From Schaalia georgiae DSM 6843 (lineage in GTDB: Bacteria > Actinomycetota > Actinomycetes > Actinomycetales > Actinomycetaceae), in NCBI RefSeq assembly GCF_000429245.1, contig NZ_KE386870.1:403311-467310 (forward strand): DNA of 64,000 nt, written 5' to 3'. The notes beneath the pieces are model-generated. The model saw nothing but the letters and a program-made list of their open reading frames with translations, was not told where the DNA came from and ran no database searches. Numbering within the stretch: position 1 is the stretch's first letter; each line of letters opens with the position of its first letter. Shown in pieces: positions 1 to 8,366 of this stretch. Made by a program: the position numbers and the translations under genes.

Positions 1-1
1 C

Positions 2-805
2 GTCGAGGGGGAGGGCGCCGACGATGTGGAGAAGGGCGACGACAACCTGATCGTGCGCGCCCTGCGCCTGGCGCTCGACCGCGTGGGCGCCCCCCAGGTC
101 GGCATTCGCATGCACTGCACGAACCGGATCCCCCATTCGCGGGGGCTGGGGTCCTCCGCCAGCGCCATCGTCGCCGGGGTGGTCGCGGCCCGCGCCCTGA
201 TCGGCGACCCGTCGGTGCTCACCCCCGACGAAGTCCTCGATATCGGCACGGAGATGGAAGGGCACCCCGATAACGTCGCCCCCGCTGTGCTGGGGGGCGC
301 CACCATTGCATGGATGGGCCTGGAGGGCACGGTCAAGCGTGCCAGGGCGGTGCGCCTCGATCCGCCGGACATTATCCGGCCTGTCGCGTTCATCCCCGAT
401 TTCGAGCTGAAAACCAGTGCCGCGCGTGCCGCACTGTCCTCTTCCGTGCCCCACGCCGACGCCTGCTTCAACGTCTCGCGCGCCGCACTGCTGTCGGCCC
501 TGCTGGCGGGGGCCTCGTCGGAGGCGGGGCAGGGGCCCCTGCACGGACTGCTCATGGACGCCACCGAGGACCGCCTCCACCAGGACGCGCGCCGCCCGGC
601 GATGGAGCCCTCGCTGGCCCTGGTGGACTGGCTCAGGGGCGCTGGGATGGCGGCGGTCGTGTCGGGGGCGGGCCCCACGGTGCTGTCGCTGGAGGACGTT
701 GATCCGCAGATCTGCGAGGACGCGCGGAAGGCTGGCTGGCGCGTCCTGCCGCTGCCGGTGGCCGCAACGGGCGCGCGCATCACGCAGGGGCGCCTCGCCG
801 AGTGA
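2..805 (+). CDS. thrB: Homoserine kinase, C-terminal part (5' end outside window)
   Basis: Homoserine kinase makes O-phosphohomoserine for threonine synthesis, in the cytosol. The frame is open from base 2 with no start, and the first visible residues VEGEGADDVEKGDDNL fit the interior of the family, so the N-terminus lies left of the window; the in-frame GTG at 26 is internal. About 267 residues of a usual ~300 are visible. The GHMP-kinase ATP loop PHSRGLGSSASAIVAG is clear, followed by EGHPDNVAPAVLGG and the C-terminal VVSGAGPTVLS. It would normally end a hom-thrC-thrB operon, which cannot be checked here. ilvA, further along the threonine-isoleucine route, lies far away at 56.5 kb. Confidence 0.93.
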   Translation, partial: VEGEGADDVEKGDDNLIVRALRLALDRVGAPQVGIRMHCTNRIPHSRGLGSSASAIVAGVVAARALIGDPSVLTPDEVLDIGTEMEGHPDNVAPAVLGGATIAWMGLEGTVKRARAVRLDPPDIIRPVAFIPDFELKTSAARAALSSSVPHADACFNVSRAALLSALLAGASSEAGQGPLHGLLMDATEDRLHQDARRPAMEPSLALVDWLRGAGMAAVVSGAGPTVLSLEDVDPQICEDARKAGWRVLPLPVAATGARITQGRLAE

Positions 806-855
806 GGGGCCGGGCCGCCGCGCGCCTGCACCAGCGCATCGCGCGGGGCCCGGTT

Positions 856-1013
856 GGCCGTCCGGGGCGCGGCCGGGATCGTCCTGGGGCCCGGTTGGGG
901 GCGTCCAGGGGTCCGGTTGGTCGTCCGGGGGGCGACTGGGATCGTCCAGTGCGCCTTGTCCCCACGTCGGCCAGCAGGGGCCGTCCGGGAGCGGCCGGGA
1001 TCGTCCAGGGGCG
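856..1013. repeat. Three ~33-bp GC-rich direct repeats upstream of rho (family J)
   Basis: Three imperfect copies of a unit beginning GGCCGTCCGGG and ending GGGATCGTCC start near 856, 919 and 979, about 60 bp apart. Copies of CCCGGTTGG precede the first two. A short tandem duplication of CCACGCGACCGGGCCGAGG follows at about 1052-1091. The rest of the 806-1229 gap holds no credible gene; frames open here are GC-rich shadows without a ribosome binding site. Confidence 0.7.
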
Positions 1014-1229
1014 CTCCTGCGTCCTCCCGGTGGCCTTCCTCTGTTCTGGCCCACGCGACCGGGCCGAGGCCCACGCGACCGGGCCGAGGCCCACGCGCGC
1101 GCCGCCCCCGACGGGCATTCCGCTGACTTCTGGCCCGTCGAGTGCGGGAGCACAGGGGCGGTGAACCGGCTTAACGCATGGTCGGCGCGTGTGACTTAAT
1201 GCGCAACTGGTGCGCATGGGGCATACGCG

Positions 1230-1259
1230 TCGACAGTTGCGTGTGTATATTGCTACTAT
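1230..1259 (+). promoter_or_regulatory. Candidate promoter for rho
   Basis: A -35 TCGACA at 1230-1235 and a -10 TACTAT at 1254-1259 are separated by 18 bp, and the -10 carries an extended TG (TGCTACTAT). Transcription would start near 1266, leaving a leader of about 145 nt before rho, long enough for the Rho autoregulation known in other bacteria (inference). Confidence 0.55.
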
Positions 1260-1409
1260 CCAGCGTAGACGCGGTGCGGTTCGCCGCATTCAGTCTTTCT
1301 GCGCGCATCGACGCACATCCGGCGCGCACCCTTCACCCCGGAATTTAGGATTCGCGGATTCCTGGGACTTCACTCCGCCCTCCAAGGGCGCATTCAGTAA
1401 GGATCCTTC

Positions 1410-3173
1410 GTGAGCAACGAAACATCCGCCGAAGCAACGACCCAGTCGCTGAAGGCCATGAAGCTGCCTGAACTCAAGGCGCTCGCCCAAAGCCGCGGCC
1501 TCAAGGGAATCTCCCAGCTGCGCAAACCCCAACTCGTCGAGTTGCTGAGCAACGACGCTCGCCCCGCCCCCGAACCCTCCGCATCCAAGGCCACTGCATC
1601 CGCGCAGAACCCCGCTCCTGGGACTGAACCGGCCTCCGCTCCCGCGCAGGACGCGGCAGCCGAGGCCGTGCCCGCCCCTCAGGAGGAGGGGAGTGGCGCG
1701 GAAGGGGAACAGGACGACGCGGCGCGCGCCTCGTCGCGCCCCCGCCGCTCGCGCAGGCGGCGCGCCGTGACCCAGGGCGCCGTTGAGCCCGCCCGCGTCA
1801 CCATCGACCTGCCCCCCACCACCAAGGAGGCCGGGGCGGACGCCGGGCCCAGTGCGGTGGGGGCCATCCTCGACATCGAACTGCCCGAGGGCGACAACAC
1901 CGCCGAGACCCAGCGCGAGCGCCGCGAGCAGCCCCGTAGGCGCAAACTCGAGCGCTCCGAGCGGATCTCCAACCGCGAGCGGCGCGAGCGCGGCGACCGC
2001 CAGGACCGCGGCCAGAGGGGCGGGCGCGAGGGCGGCGACGACCAGTTGGCGCCCATCGCCGGCATCCTCGACGTCCAGGAGAACCACGCTTTCGTGCGCA
2101 CATCCGGCTACCTGCCGGGGTCCAACGACGTCTACGTGACCCTGGGCAACGTGCGCCGCTGGGGGCTGCGCGCCGGGGACGCCGTCGCGGGCGCCGTGCG
2201 GCTGCCCCGCGAAGGCGAGCGCCAGCGCCAGAAGTACAACGCCCTCGTTCGCGTCGACTCCGTCAACGGCATGACCCCGGAGGAGGCCAAGTCCCGGCGC
2301 GAGTTCGGCAAGCTCACGCCCCTGTACCCCTCCGAGCAGCTGCGCATGGAGACCTCCGCGAAGGCGTACACGCCCCGCGTCATCGACCTGGTCGCCCCCG
2401 TGGGCAAGGGCCAGCGCGGCCTCATCGTCTCCCCGCCCAAGGCCGGCAAGACGATGATCATCCAGCAGATCGCGAAGGCCATCGAGCTCAACAACCCCGA
2501 GGTCCACCTCATGGTCGTCCTCGTGGACGAGCGCCCCGAAGAGGTCACCGACATGCGGTCGATCGTCAAGGGCGAGGTCATCGCCTCCACATTCGACCGC
2601 CCGGCCTCCGACCACACGACCGTCGCCGAGCTGGCCATCGAACGCGCCAAGCGCCTCGTCGAACTCGGCCAGGACGTCGTCGTGCTGCTGGACTCCCTGA
2701 CCCGCCTGTCGCGCGCCTACAACCTGGCCGCGCCGGCCTCGGGGCGCATCCTCTCCGGTGGCGTCGACGCCTCCGCCCTGTACCCGCCGAAGAAGTTCTT
2801 CGGCGCCGCCCGCAACCTCAAGGAGGGCGGCTCCCTGACGATCATCGCCTCCGCGCTGGTGGAGACGGGCTCGAAGATGGACGAGGTCATCTTCGAGGAG
2901 TTCAAGGGGACCGGCAACATGGAGCTGCGCCTGTCGCGCCAGTTGGCCGACCGCCGCATCTTCCCCGCCATCGACGTCAACGCGTCGGGCACGCGCCGCG
3001 AGGAGATGCTCTTCAAGCCCGAGGAGCTGCGGATCATGTGGAAACTGCGCCGTGTCCTGGGCACTCTCGACCAGCAGTCCGGTCTGGAACTGGTTCTCGA
3101 CAAACTCAAGGAGACCCAGTCGAACGCCGAGTTCCTCATGCTCGTCCAGAAGACGACGCCATCGGTGGAGTGA
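1410..3173 (+). CDS. rho: Transcription termination factor Rho
   Basis: Hexameric RNA helicase/ATPase that terminates transcription. It has 587 residues against about 420 in E. coli. A Rho_N SAP-like helix bundle (LKAMKLPELKALAQSRGL) lies near residues 13-47. It is followed by a ~160-residue insertion rich in Ala, Glu and Arg ([11 protein letters not shown]), typical of actinobacterial Rho, then the cold-shock-like RNA-binding fold (GILDVQENHAFVRTSGYLPG) near 215-290. The ATPase core has Walker A PPKAGKT near 342-348 and the VVLVDERPEEVTDM segment. The GTG start at 1410 has TAAGGAT 6 bp upstream. It is monocistronic, with its own promoter and a strong downstream hairpin. Confidence 0.97.
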   Translation: MSNETSAEATTQSLKAMKLPELKALAQSRGLKGISQLRKPQLVELLSNDARPAPEPSASKATASAQNPAPGTEPASAPAQDAAAEAVPAPQEEGSGAEGEQDDAARASSRPRRSRRRRAVTQGAVEPARVTIDLPPTTKEAGADAGPSAVGAILDIELPEGDNTAETQRERREQPRRRKLERSERISNRERRERGDRQDRGQRGGREGGDDQLAPIAGILDVQENHAFVRTSGYLPGSNDVYVTLGNVRRWGLRAGDAVAGAVRLPREGERQRQKYNALVRVDSVNGMTPEEAKSRREFGKLTPLYPSEQLRMETSAKAYTPRVIDLVAPVGKGQRGLIVSPPKAGKTMIIQQIAKAIELNNPEVHLMVVLVDERPEEVTDMRSIVKGEVIASTFDRPASDHTTVAELAIERAKRLVELGQDVVVLLDSLTRLSRAYNLAAPASGRILSGGVDASALYPPKKFFGAARNLKEGGSLTIIASALVETGSKMDEVIFEEFKGTGNMELRLSRQLADRRIFPAIDVNASGTRREEMLFKPEELRIMWKLRRVLGTLDQQSGLELVLDKLKETQSNAEFLMLVQKTTPSVE

Positions 3174-3194
3174 GGCGCCCCGCCCTTCCCGCTG

Positions 3195-3220
3195 CCCCCG
3201 CCCGGTCGACCGGGCGGGGG
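3195..3220 (+). terminator. Hairpin terminator after rho
   Basis: A perfect 26-bp palindrome (CCCCCGCCCGGTC and its complement) begins 22 bp after the rho stop codon. There is no U-tract, as is common for high-GC actinobacterial terminators. Confidence 0.65.
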
Positions 3221-3310
3221 CCCAGCATCGGAGTGGGCAACGGGTCAGCAGGGTGGGCAATGGGAGCAGCTTCTCCGCAGTCGAGCACTGCTGGGGTGGG
3301 TGCGCTGTCG

Positions 3311-3401
3311 CATTGGGGTAGGTTACGGTGCATTGGGGCAGGTTATTAACCTGCCCCAATGTGGGCTAACCTGCCCCAGTAGGTGGTTTCCTGCCCCAAT
3401 G
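3311..3401. repeat. Family A repeat cluster, copy 1 (CATTGGGGCAGG sites)
   Basis: Two forward sites (CATTGGGGTAGG 3311-3322, CATTGGGGCAGG 3331-3342) are followed by three reverse sites (CCTGCCCCAATG 3350-3361, CCTGCCCCAGT 3370-3380, CCTGCCCCAATG 3390-3401). The inner pair forms a perfect 31-bp palindrome at 3331-3361 (15-bp arms, one central base). The same 31 bp recur exactly at 58807-58837. Degenerate GTGGGCAAYGGG units precede the cluster at 3234-3268. Confidence 0.9.
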
Positions 3402-3545
3402 CCCTCCGTTGGGCTCGGGAGGGTTCCGTGGCGGGGCTGCCTTGGTCGTCCGGGCGCTCTTGGCGGAGTCGCGGAGTCAATAGCGCACCGGTCAGTGGGG
3501 AGCTCGTGGCTCTGCCTGTCCGGTTGGACCAGTCTCGTGGAGTTC

Positions 3546-3621
3546 TGTATTGGAAATCGGACTGGTTGGGGCTGTCCTCGTCTCGTTGGGCGCGCTTGGC
3601 CGAGTCATGTATTGGAAATCG
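3546..3621. repeat. Pair of TGTATTGGAAATCG direct repeats (family G)
   Basis: TGTATTGGAAATCG occurs at 3546-3559 and again at 3608-3621, 62 bp apart, inside the gene-free island. Only these two copies were seen in the window. Confidence 0.65.
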
Positions 3622-3667
3622 AGGTGTTCGGGACTGCGTGAGTGCTGCTTTACAAGCGATGTCACGG

Positions 3668-3751
3668 TTTCAAAGGGATACCACACTTTGCAAGCGTTAT
3701 AACACTTGCAAAGTGTGGTATCGCTGTGAAAGTGGCGGTATCGCTGTGAAA
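3668..3751. repeat. Family B inverted-repeat module, copy 1
   Basis: An outer site TTTCAAAGGGATACC leads into an 18-bp perfect arm GATACCACACTTTGCAAG (3677-3694), a centre holding GTTATAAC, and the complementary arm (3705-3722). Two direct copies of GGTATCGCTGTGAAA follow at 3717-3731 and 3737-3751. The second copy of the whole module is at 38182-38266. This AT-richer sequence stands out from the surrounding GC-rich DNA. Confidence 0.9.
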
Positions 3752-3806
3752 ACGGGACCCGCGGCACCCCCGGGAGCATGGTGGCCACAACGGGCAGGGA
3801 ACCACT

Positions 3807-3837
3807 CATTGGGGCAGGCAAATTGCCTATCCCAATG
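3807..3837. repeat. Family A imperfect palindrome
   Basis: A 31-bp imperfect palindrome starts CATTGGGGCAGGCAA and ends TTGCCTATCCCAATG. The arms differ at two positions. It has the same arm length and outer site as the perfect family A palindromes, so it is a diverged copy. Confidence 0.8.
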
Positions 3838-3853
3838 CACCGTTGCCCGCCCC

Positions 3854-3955
3854 GATGCGGGAAGGCGTGCGCCGTGGCAGGGGGGGCGGCTGGGTTCTTG
3901 CTCCACGCTGGTCGGACTGCCGGGGACTGCGCCCTGATGCGGGAAGGCGTGCGCC
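3854..3955. repeat. Two GATGCGGGAAGGCGTGCGCC direct repeats (family F)
   Basis: The 20-bp unit occurs identically at 3854-3873 and 3936-3955, 82 bp apart, in the same island. No third copy was noticed. Confidence 0.75.
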
Positions 3956-3999
3956 GGCGAGCGCGCCTATCGCGTCGGCGAGTAGCCTCATCGCGCGGC

Positions 4000-4180
4000 G
4001 AGCCCGCACCTCTGAATACGGGGTGCCGGTGGAGCAGGTGGTCACGGCCTTCCGGTCGCGCGGCGAGCCCGCACCTCTGAAATCGCGCGGCGAACCCGCA
4101 CCCCCGAATACGGGCCGGGGCCAGGGCCTGCGCGGCGGTGGTGGATCTTGTTGCAGAGCCCGCACCTCCGAATACGGGGG
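4000..4180. repeat. Four direct repeats just upstream of the DUF5129-like gene (family E)
   Basis: Copies of GAGCCCGCACCTCTGAATAC lie at about 4000-4023, 4065-4087, 4092-4114 and 4157-4180, all in the same orientation, with a few substitutions and one degenerate 3' end. The last copy ends only 5 bp before the -10 box of the next gene, so the array occupies its upstream promoter region. With families A, B, F and G it fills the gene-free stretch 3174-4198. Confidence 0.85.
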
Positions 4181-4184
4181 GCGG

Positions 4185-4190
4185 TAGAAT
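4185..4190 (+). promoter_or_regulatory. -10 box TAGAAT of the DUF5129-like gene
   Basis: TAGAAT ends 8 bp before the ATG at 4199, so the transcript would be leaderless or nearly so. No Shine-Dalgarno sequence lies between. Confidence 0.5.
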
Positions 4191-4198
4191 CAAGCACT

Positions 4199-5857
4199 AT
4201 GATCGACTACGTCGGCCAAATCCCAGGCCAATCGAAGGATCCCGCCAAGGAAGCCAAGAAGCGCTGGCGCGTCGTGCGCGCCTTCCTCAGGCTGCTCGTG
4301 GCCTTCGCGCTCCTGGCGCCCCTCGTGTGGATCTGGGTCGGCCTGGCGGGCAACCGCGGAATGGGCCACGCCGCCCCCACTGGCGTCGAGGTCTACGACC
4401 AGGCCGGAGTCCTCGACCAGGACCTCTTGTCCCGGGAGACCAACGCCATGGAGTTCGCCAAGCCCTCCAGGGTCGTCTACCTCACCCTCGCCGAGGTGCC
4501 CACGGGCAACTTCAACGAGGCGGTGCTCACCTTCGCCCGCAACAACCCGCAACTCGGGCTCATCGACGGGGCGAACCCGGACAAGTGGGCATCGGGCACC
4601 CTGATCTTCGCGGTAGCTCCAAAACAGCGGGAGGCCGCCACCTACCGCGGTGAGGACCGCGATCCGGGCGAATCCGTGGGGGAGGACACCCTCGACGCCA
4701 TGCGCGCCGAGTTCAAGGGCAAGAACTGGGACGCGGGAATGCTCGCTGGGGCGCGCGCCATTGCGCCCCACGCGGGGGCGTTCCACGTGTCCGGCTCGGG
4801 GCACTTCTTCAGTATCATCGGCGCTCTCATCGGCCTGGGCGAGATCTGGGTGTTCGCCTCGAATCCGCGGAAGACCGCCCGCGCCAAGCGCGATTTCGAC
4901 CTCCACCTGGGCAATGTCGACAGGGACAGGGCCACGACGGAGGCGGCGCTTGCGGCCATACCCCCGGGCTCGCGGTACGGTGCCATCGTCGAGGAGCGCT
5001 TCGCCCACTACAAGAACGAGATCGCCAGGCTCGCCGAGAGCAGGCCGGATGCCGATGTTCGCGGTGCGCTGCGCTTCTCAGTGCCCGCGCGCAACGACGC
5101 CAAGGCGCTCGCCTCCGCGGCCAAGGAGCTCGACCTCAGCGACGACGCCATCGTCTCCGCCTCCGACTTCTTCAGCATGCGGGGCGATTGGGAGGGGGCG
5201 TGGGCGAACGAGATCGGCCCGGTCATGGAGGATCTCAACTCGCTCGAAGAGCTGGTCGATACCGTTACCGACGAGATCAAGACCGCTGAGGCGCGCGCCA
5301 GCCGCGATGGGATCATACGCTGGATCAGGACGCAAACGAACGCCATCATGGGGATGCGCGAGCAGCTGCGCGACGGTACGACCACCCCCGACGAGGCGCT
5401 CGCAGGCCTCGACGCCATCAGCGAGCAGACCCGCTCGTGCGCAGTCGATGTCATCAACGCCTCCCTGGACGCCGACACGTCCGAGTACTCGTGGAAACGG
5501 CGGCTGCGCTGGCAGAAGGCCCAGACCAAGCCGCCGGAGGACGACATGGCGGAACCGGACGGCGCCTACAAGCTCAACGGGGAGTTCATCGACTACGACC
5601 CCAGCCGAACGATCCGCCCGAACTTCTCCGTGCCGGGCGTCGCCGAGCTGAAGATGGCCGGATTCGGCCAGGCCCAGGGCAGCGGGAGCGTCCCGGTCTT
5701 CGTGCCGCTGAGCATGATGAACGGAAGGTACTACGACGAGCACTCGTGGACGCCCTCGTCGTCCTCGTCATCCTCGTCGTCGACCTCGGTGGGCAGCGGC
5801 AGCTACGGCTCCTCCGGCGGCAGTTTCTCCGGATCGGGCAATTCGGGCTCGTTCTGA
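4199..5857 (+). CDS. TPM/DUF5129-like membrane protein with Ser/Gly tail
   Basis: 552 residues. A transmembrane segment near 28-50 is followed by a TPM-like extracytoplasmic region (EVYDQAGVLDQDLL to NWDAGMLAGARAI, about 65-195), a second hydrophobic segment near 202-221, a charged helical region, and a C-terminal run of serines (about 519-531) ending in GSSGGSFSGSGNSGSF. This layout resembles actinobacterial DUF5129/TPM-domain proteins, but the molecular role is unknown. The ATG at 4199 is chosen because TAGAAT lies just upstream; extending the frame to 4148 would run through a family E repeat. No partner gene is adjacent. Confidence 0.75.
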   Translation: MIDYVGQIPGQSKDPAKEAKKRWRVVRAFLRLLVAFALLAPLVWIWVGLAGNRGMGHAAPTGVEVYDQAGVLDQDLLSRETNAMEFAKPSRVVYLTLAEVPTGNFNEAVLTFARNNPQLGLIDGANPDKWASGTLIFAVAPKQREAATYRGEDRDPGESVGEDTLDAMRAEFKGKNWDAGMLAGARAIAPHAGAFHVSGSGHFFSIIGALIGLGEIWVFASNPRKTARAKRDFDLHLGNVDRDRATTEAALAAIPPGSRYGAIVEERFAHYKNEIARLAESRPDADVRGALRFSVPARNDAKALASAAKELDLSDDAIVSASDFFSMRGDWEGAWANEIGPVMEDLNSLEELVDTVTDEIKTAEARASRDGIIRWIRTQTNAIMGMREQLRDGTTTPDEALAGLDAISEQTRSCAVDVINASLDADTSEYSWKRRLRWQKAQTKPPEDDMAEPDGAYKLNGEFIDYDPSRTIRPNFSVPGVAELKMAGFGQAQGSGSVPVFVPLSMMNGRYYDEHSWTPSSSSSSSSSTSVGSGSYGSSGGSFSGSGNSGSF

Positions 5858-6080
5858 GGGCCAGCGCCGCCCGGGCTGTACGAGGTTTCGCGCACAGCAC
5901 AGCGCGCGCGTGGACCCGGCCGCCCCGGGCGTGCCATAATGGCGCGTCGGCTTTCCGGTTCACCGGCATGCCCCAGGCGCCAGGGCCCTGCGGTCCAGGC
6001 GCGCTGGAAAGCGGCCCCCGTAAGATGCGGGGGGCGCCGCGTGTCCGGACCCGGGGCATCAAACGATCCAGGAGAAACCC
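5858..6080. other. rpmE upstream region with candidate -10 boxes
   Basis: The 223-bp gap holds CATAAT at 5935-5940 and TAAGAT at 6021-6026, the latter about 55 bp before rpmE. I could not choose a convincing -35 for either. No Zur-like palindrome was recognised. Confidence 0.35.
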
Positions 6081-6302
6081 ATGAAGAAGGGCATCCACCC
6101 CGAATACGTGGACACCGTCGTGACCTGCACCTGCGGCAACTCGTTCCACACCCGCTCCACTATCGCGTCGGGCCAGATGCGCGTGGACGTGTGCTCGGCC
6201 TGCCACCCGTTCTACACGGGCAAGCAGAAGATCCTCGACACCGGCGGCCGCGTCGCCCGATTCGAGGCCCGCTATGGCAAGCGCGTGCGTCCCAAGAAGT
6301 GA
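6081..6302 (+). CDS. rpmE: 50S ribosomal protein L31, zinc-binding type
   Basis: 73 residues, [20 protein letters not shown] onward, a complete L31. Four cysteines at 16, 18, 38 and 41 (CTC and CSAC) make it the zinc-containing C+ form. CCAGGAG lies 6-7 bp before the ATG. It precedes prfA, as in many actinobacteria. The cysteine-free L32 at 53.4 kb contrasts with it. Confidence 0.97.
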   Translation: MKKGIHPEYVDTVVTCTCGNSFHTRSTIASGQMRVDVCSACHPFYTGKQKILDTGGRVARFEARYGKRVRPKK

Positions 6303-6387
6303 GCCGTCCGCGCAGGACCCCGGCGCTGCGGCGCCCGCGCCCCCGGGCGGTGGGCCGCCGCAGCGCTTTTCTCACACGAGGAGCATG

Positions 6388-7488
6388 ATGAACCAGCCCC
6401 ACGACGACCTCGCGTCCCTGGAGCCCCTGCTGGCGGAGTACGCCGAGGTCGAACAGGACATGGCATCCCCGGCCACCCTGGCCGATCCCGCGCGCCTGCG
6501 CCGCGTGGGGCGCAGGTACGCCAAACTCGGCAGGGTCAAAGCCGCGGCCGACCGATTGGCCGCGGCGCGCGACGACCTGGGCGCGGCCCGCGAGATCGCC
6601 GCGGAGGACCCCTCCTTCGCCCCGGAGGTACCCGCCCTGGAGGAGGAAGCGGCCGCAGCCCACGAGGCGCTGATGCGGATCCTGGCGCCGCGCGACCCGC
6701 AGGACGCCCTCAACGCCATCCTCGAGATCAAAGCGGGGGAGGGGGGCGAGGAGTCCGCGCTCTTCGCCTCCGACCTTGCCCGCATGTACGCCCGCTACGC
6801 GGAGGCGCACGGCTGGAGCGTCACCGAAATGAGCGCGACCCACACGGAGCTCGGCGGCTTCAAGGACGTGACCCTCGCAATCCGTGCCAAGGGCAGCCCC
6901 GCGCCCGACGAGGGCGTGTGGGCCCACCTCAAGTACGAGGGCGGAGTCCACCGCGTCCAGCGCGTCCCGGTCACCGAATCGGCGGGCCGCATCCACACGA
7001 GCGCCGTCGGCGTGTTCGCCATGCCCGAGATCGAAGACGACGAGGACATCGTCATCGACCCGAACGACCTGCGCATCGACGTCTACCGTTCGAGCGGCCC
7101 GGGAGGCCAGTCGGTCAACACCACCGACTCGGCGGTGCGCATCACGCACCTGCCCTCCGGCATTGTCGTGTCGATGCAGAACGAGAAGTCCCAACTGCAG
7201 AACAAGGAGGCGGCGCTACGGGTGCTCGCCTCGCGCCTGGCCGCCGAGGCGCGCGCCAAGAAAGAGGCCGAGGCCTCGGCCCAGCGCCTCTCCCAGGTGC
7301 GCACCGTCGACCGCTCCGAGAGGATCCGCACCTACAACTTCCCGGAGAACAGGATCGCCGACCACCGCACGGGCTTCAAGGCCCACAACCTCGACCAGGT
7401 GCTCGACGGCGCCCTGGACCCCGTGATCGCCTCGCTGCGGGAGGCCGACGAAGCCGAAAGACTCGCCCGGGCGACCTCGGCGCCGTGA
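6388..7488 (+). CDS. prfA: Peptide chain release factor 1
   Basis: Class I release factor for UAA/UAG codons. The anticodon-like motif is [15 protein letters not shown] (PVT in place of PAT), and the catalytic GGQ lies at about residues 239-241 within [17 protein letters not shown]. It has about 366 residues, normal for the family. Two consecutive ATGs (6385 and 6388) follow GAGGAG at 6378-6383; 6388 has the better spacing. The stop overlaps the prmC start, which couples the factor to the methyltransferase that modifies its GGQ glutamine. Confidence 0.96.
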   Translation: MNQPHDDLASLEPLLAEYAEVEQDMASPATLADPARLRRVGRRYAKLGRVKAAADRLAAARDDLGAAREIAAEDPSFAPEVPALEEEAAAAHEALMRILAPRDPQDALNAILEIKAGEGGEESALFASDLARMYARYAEAHGWSVTEMSATHTELGGFKDVTLAIRAKGSPAPDEGVWAHLKYEGGVHRVQRVPVTESAGRIHTSAVGVFAMPEIEDDEDIVIDPNDLRIDVYRSSGPGGQSVNTTDSAVRITHLPSGIVVSMQNEKSQLQNKEAALRVLASRLAAEARAKKEAEASAQRLSQVRTVDRSERIRTYNFPENRIADHRTGFKAHNLDQVLDGALDPVIASLREADEAERLARATSAP

Positions 7489-8366
7489 CAGTCCACAGCA
7501 CTGCGCCGCGCGCCCTCGTGGACTGGGCGGCGCGGGAGCTGTCCGCAGCCGGGGTCGACAGTCCCGCAGCGGAAGCCCGCGCACTGGTCGAATGGGCGTG
7601 CGGCGCCGACTCCCTGTGGTCCGCCCCGCCCCTGCTCGCCCCGGACGATGTGGAGCGCCTGCGCGGCGCCGTCAGCGCCCGCGCCCGGCGCGTCCCCCTG
7701 CAGCACATCACCGGGCGCATGCACTTCCGCGCCCTCGCCCTGCAAGCCGCGCCAGGCGTCTTCGTCGTGCGCCCAGAGACGGAGTGCGTCGCCCAGGCCG
7801 CCATCGACCGCGCCCGCCTGGCTGTGGGCCGCAGGGGCTCGGCGACCGTGGTCGACCTGTGCTCCGGCTCGGGCGCCATCGCCATCGCGGTGGCCACCGA
7901 GGTCCCCGGCTGCCGCGTCTGGGCGGTCGAGGCCGACGAGGCGGCGGCGCGCCTGGCCGCCTCGAACATCGCCTCCCTGGCTCCGGGGCGCGTGGAGCTC
8001 CTGCTCGCTGACGCCACCGACGGAGCCACCCTGGCCCACCTCGACGGGAGCGCCGACGTCGTCGTGTCCAACCCCCCCTACGTGCCCGCCGACGAGATGC
8101 CCGACCAGCCCGAGGCGCTGGCCGACCCCGCCGGGGCGCTCTACGGGGGCAGCCCCGACGGGACCGCCGTCCCCCGCCTCGTCGCGCGACGGGCCCTGGG
8201 CCTCCTGGCGCCCGGGGGCGCGCTCGTCATGGAGCACTCGCCCTCCCAGTCGGCCGCGATGCGCCGCGCCGCCGGGTCCCTGGGGTACTGTGGCGCCTCC
8301 ACCCACCGCGATCTGGCAGGGCGGGACCGCTACCTCGTCGCCGAGCGCCCCGGCGTGACACAATGA
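7485..8366 (+). CDS. prmC: Release factor glutamine methyltransferase
   Basis: SAM-dependent N5-methyltransferase acting on the GGQ glutamine of release factors. 293 residues, with an N-terminal helical domain, the SAM motif [16 protein letters not shown] and the catalytic NPPY at about 196-199. The GTG start overlaps the prfA stop (GTGA), and the 3' end overlaps tsaC by ATGA, indicating translational coupling. Confidence 0.95.
   Translation: MTVHSTAPRALVDWAARELSAAGVDSPAAEARALVEWACGADSLWSAPPLLAPDDVERLRGAVSARARRVPLQHITGRMHFRALALQAAPGVFVVRPETECVAQAAIDRARLAVGRRGSATVVDLCSGSGAIAIAVATEVPGCRVWAVEADEAAARLAASNIASLAPGRVELLLADATDGATLAHLDGSADVVVSNPPYVPADEMPDQPEALADPAGALYGGSPDGTAVPRLVARRALGLLAPGGALVMEHSPSQSAAMRRAAGSLGYCGASTHRDLAGRDRYLVAERPGVTQ

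Noticed and set aside
1290-3359. 689-residue minus-strand frame opposite rho
   Set aside because: Antisense shadow of rho, with low-complexity Gly/Leu/Ala composition and its start inside a family A repeat.
3174-4198. An insertion sequence or prophage remnant in the repeat island
   Set aside because: No transposase or integrase fragment, terminal inverted repeat pair or target duplication could be identified.
5755-5790. TCG/TCC tandem codons as a phase-variable tract in the DUF5129-like gene
   Set aside because: The run mixes TCG, TCC and TCA codons and is in-frame, giving a serine linker; slippage would be less likely than at a perfect repeat.
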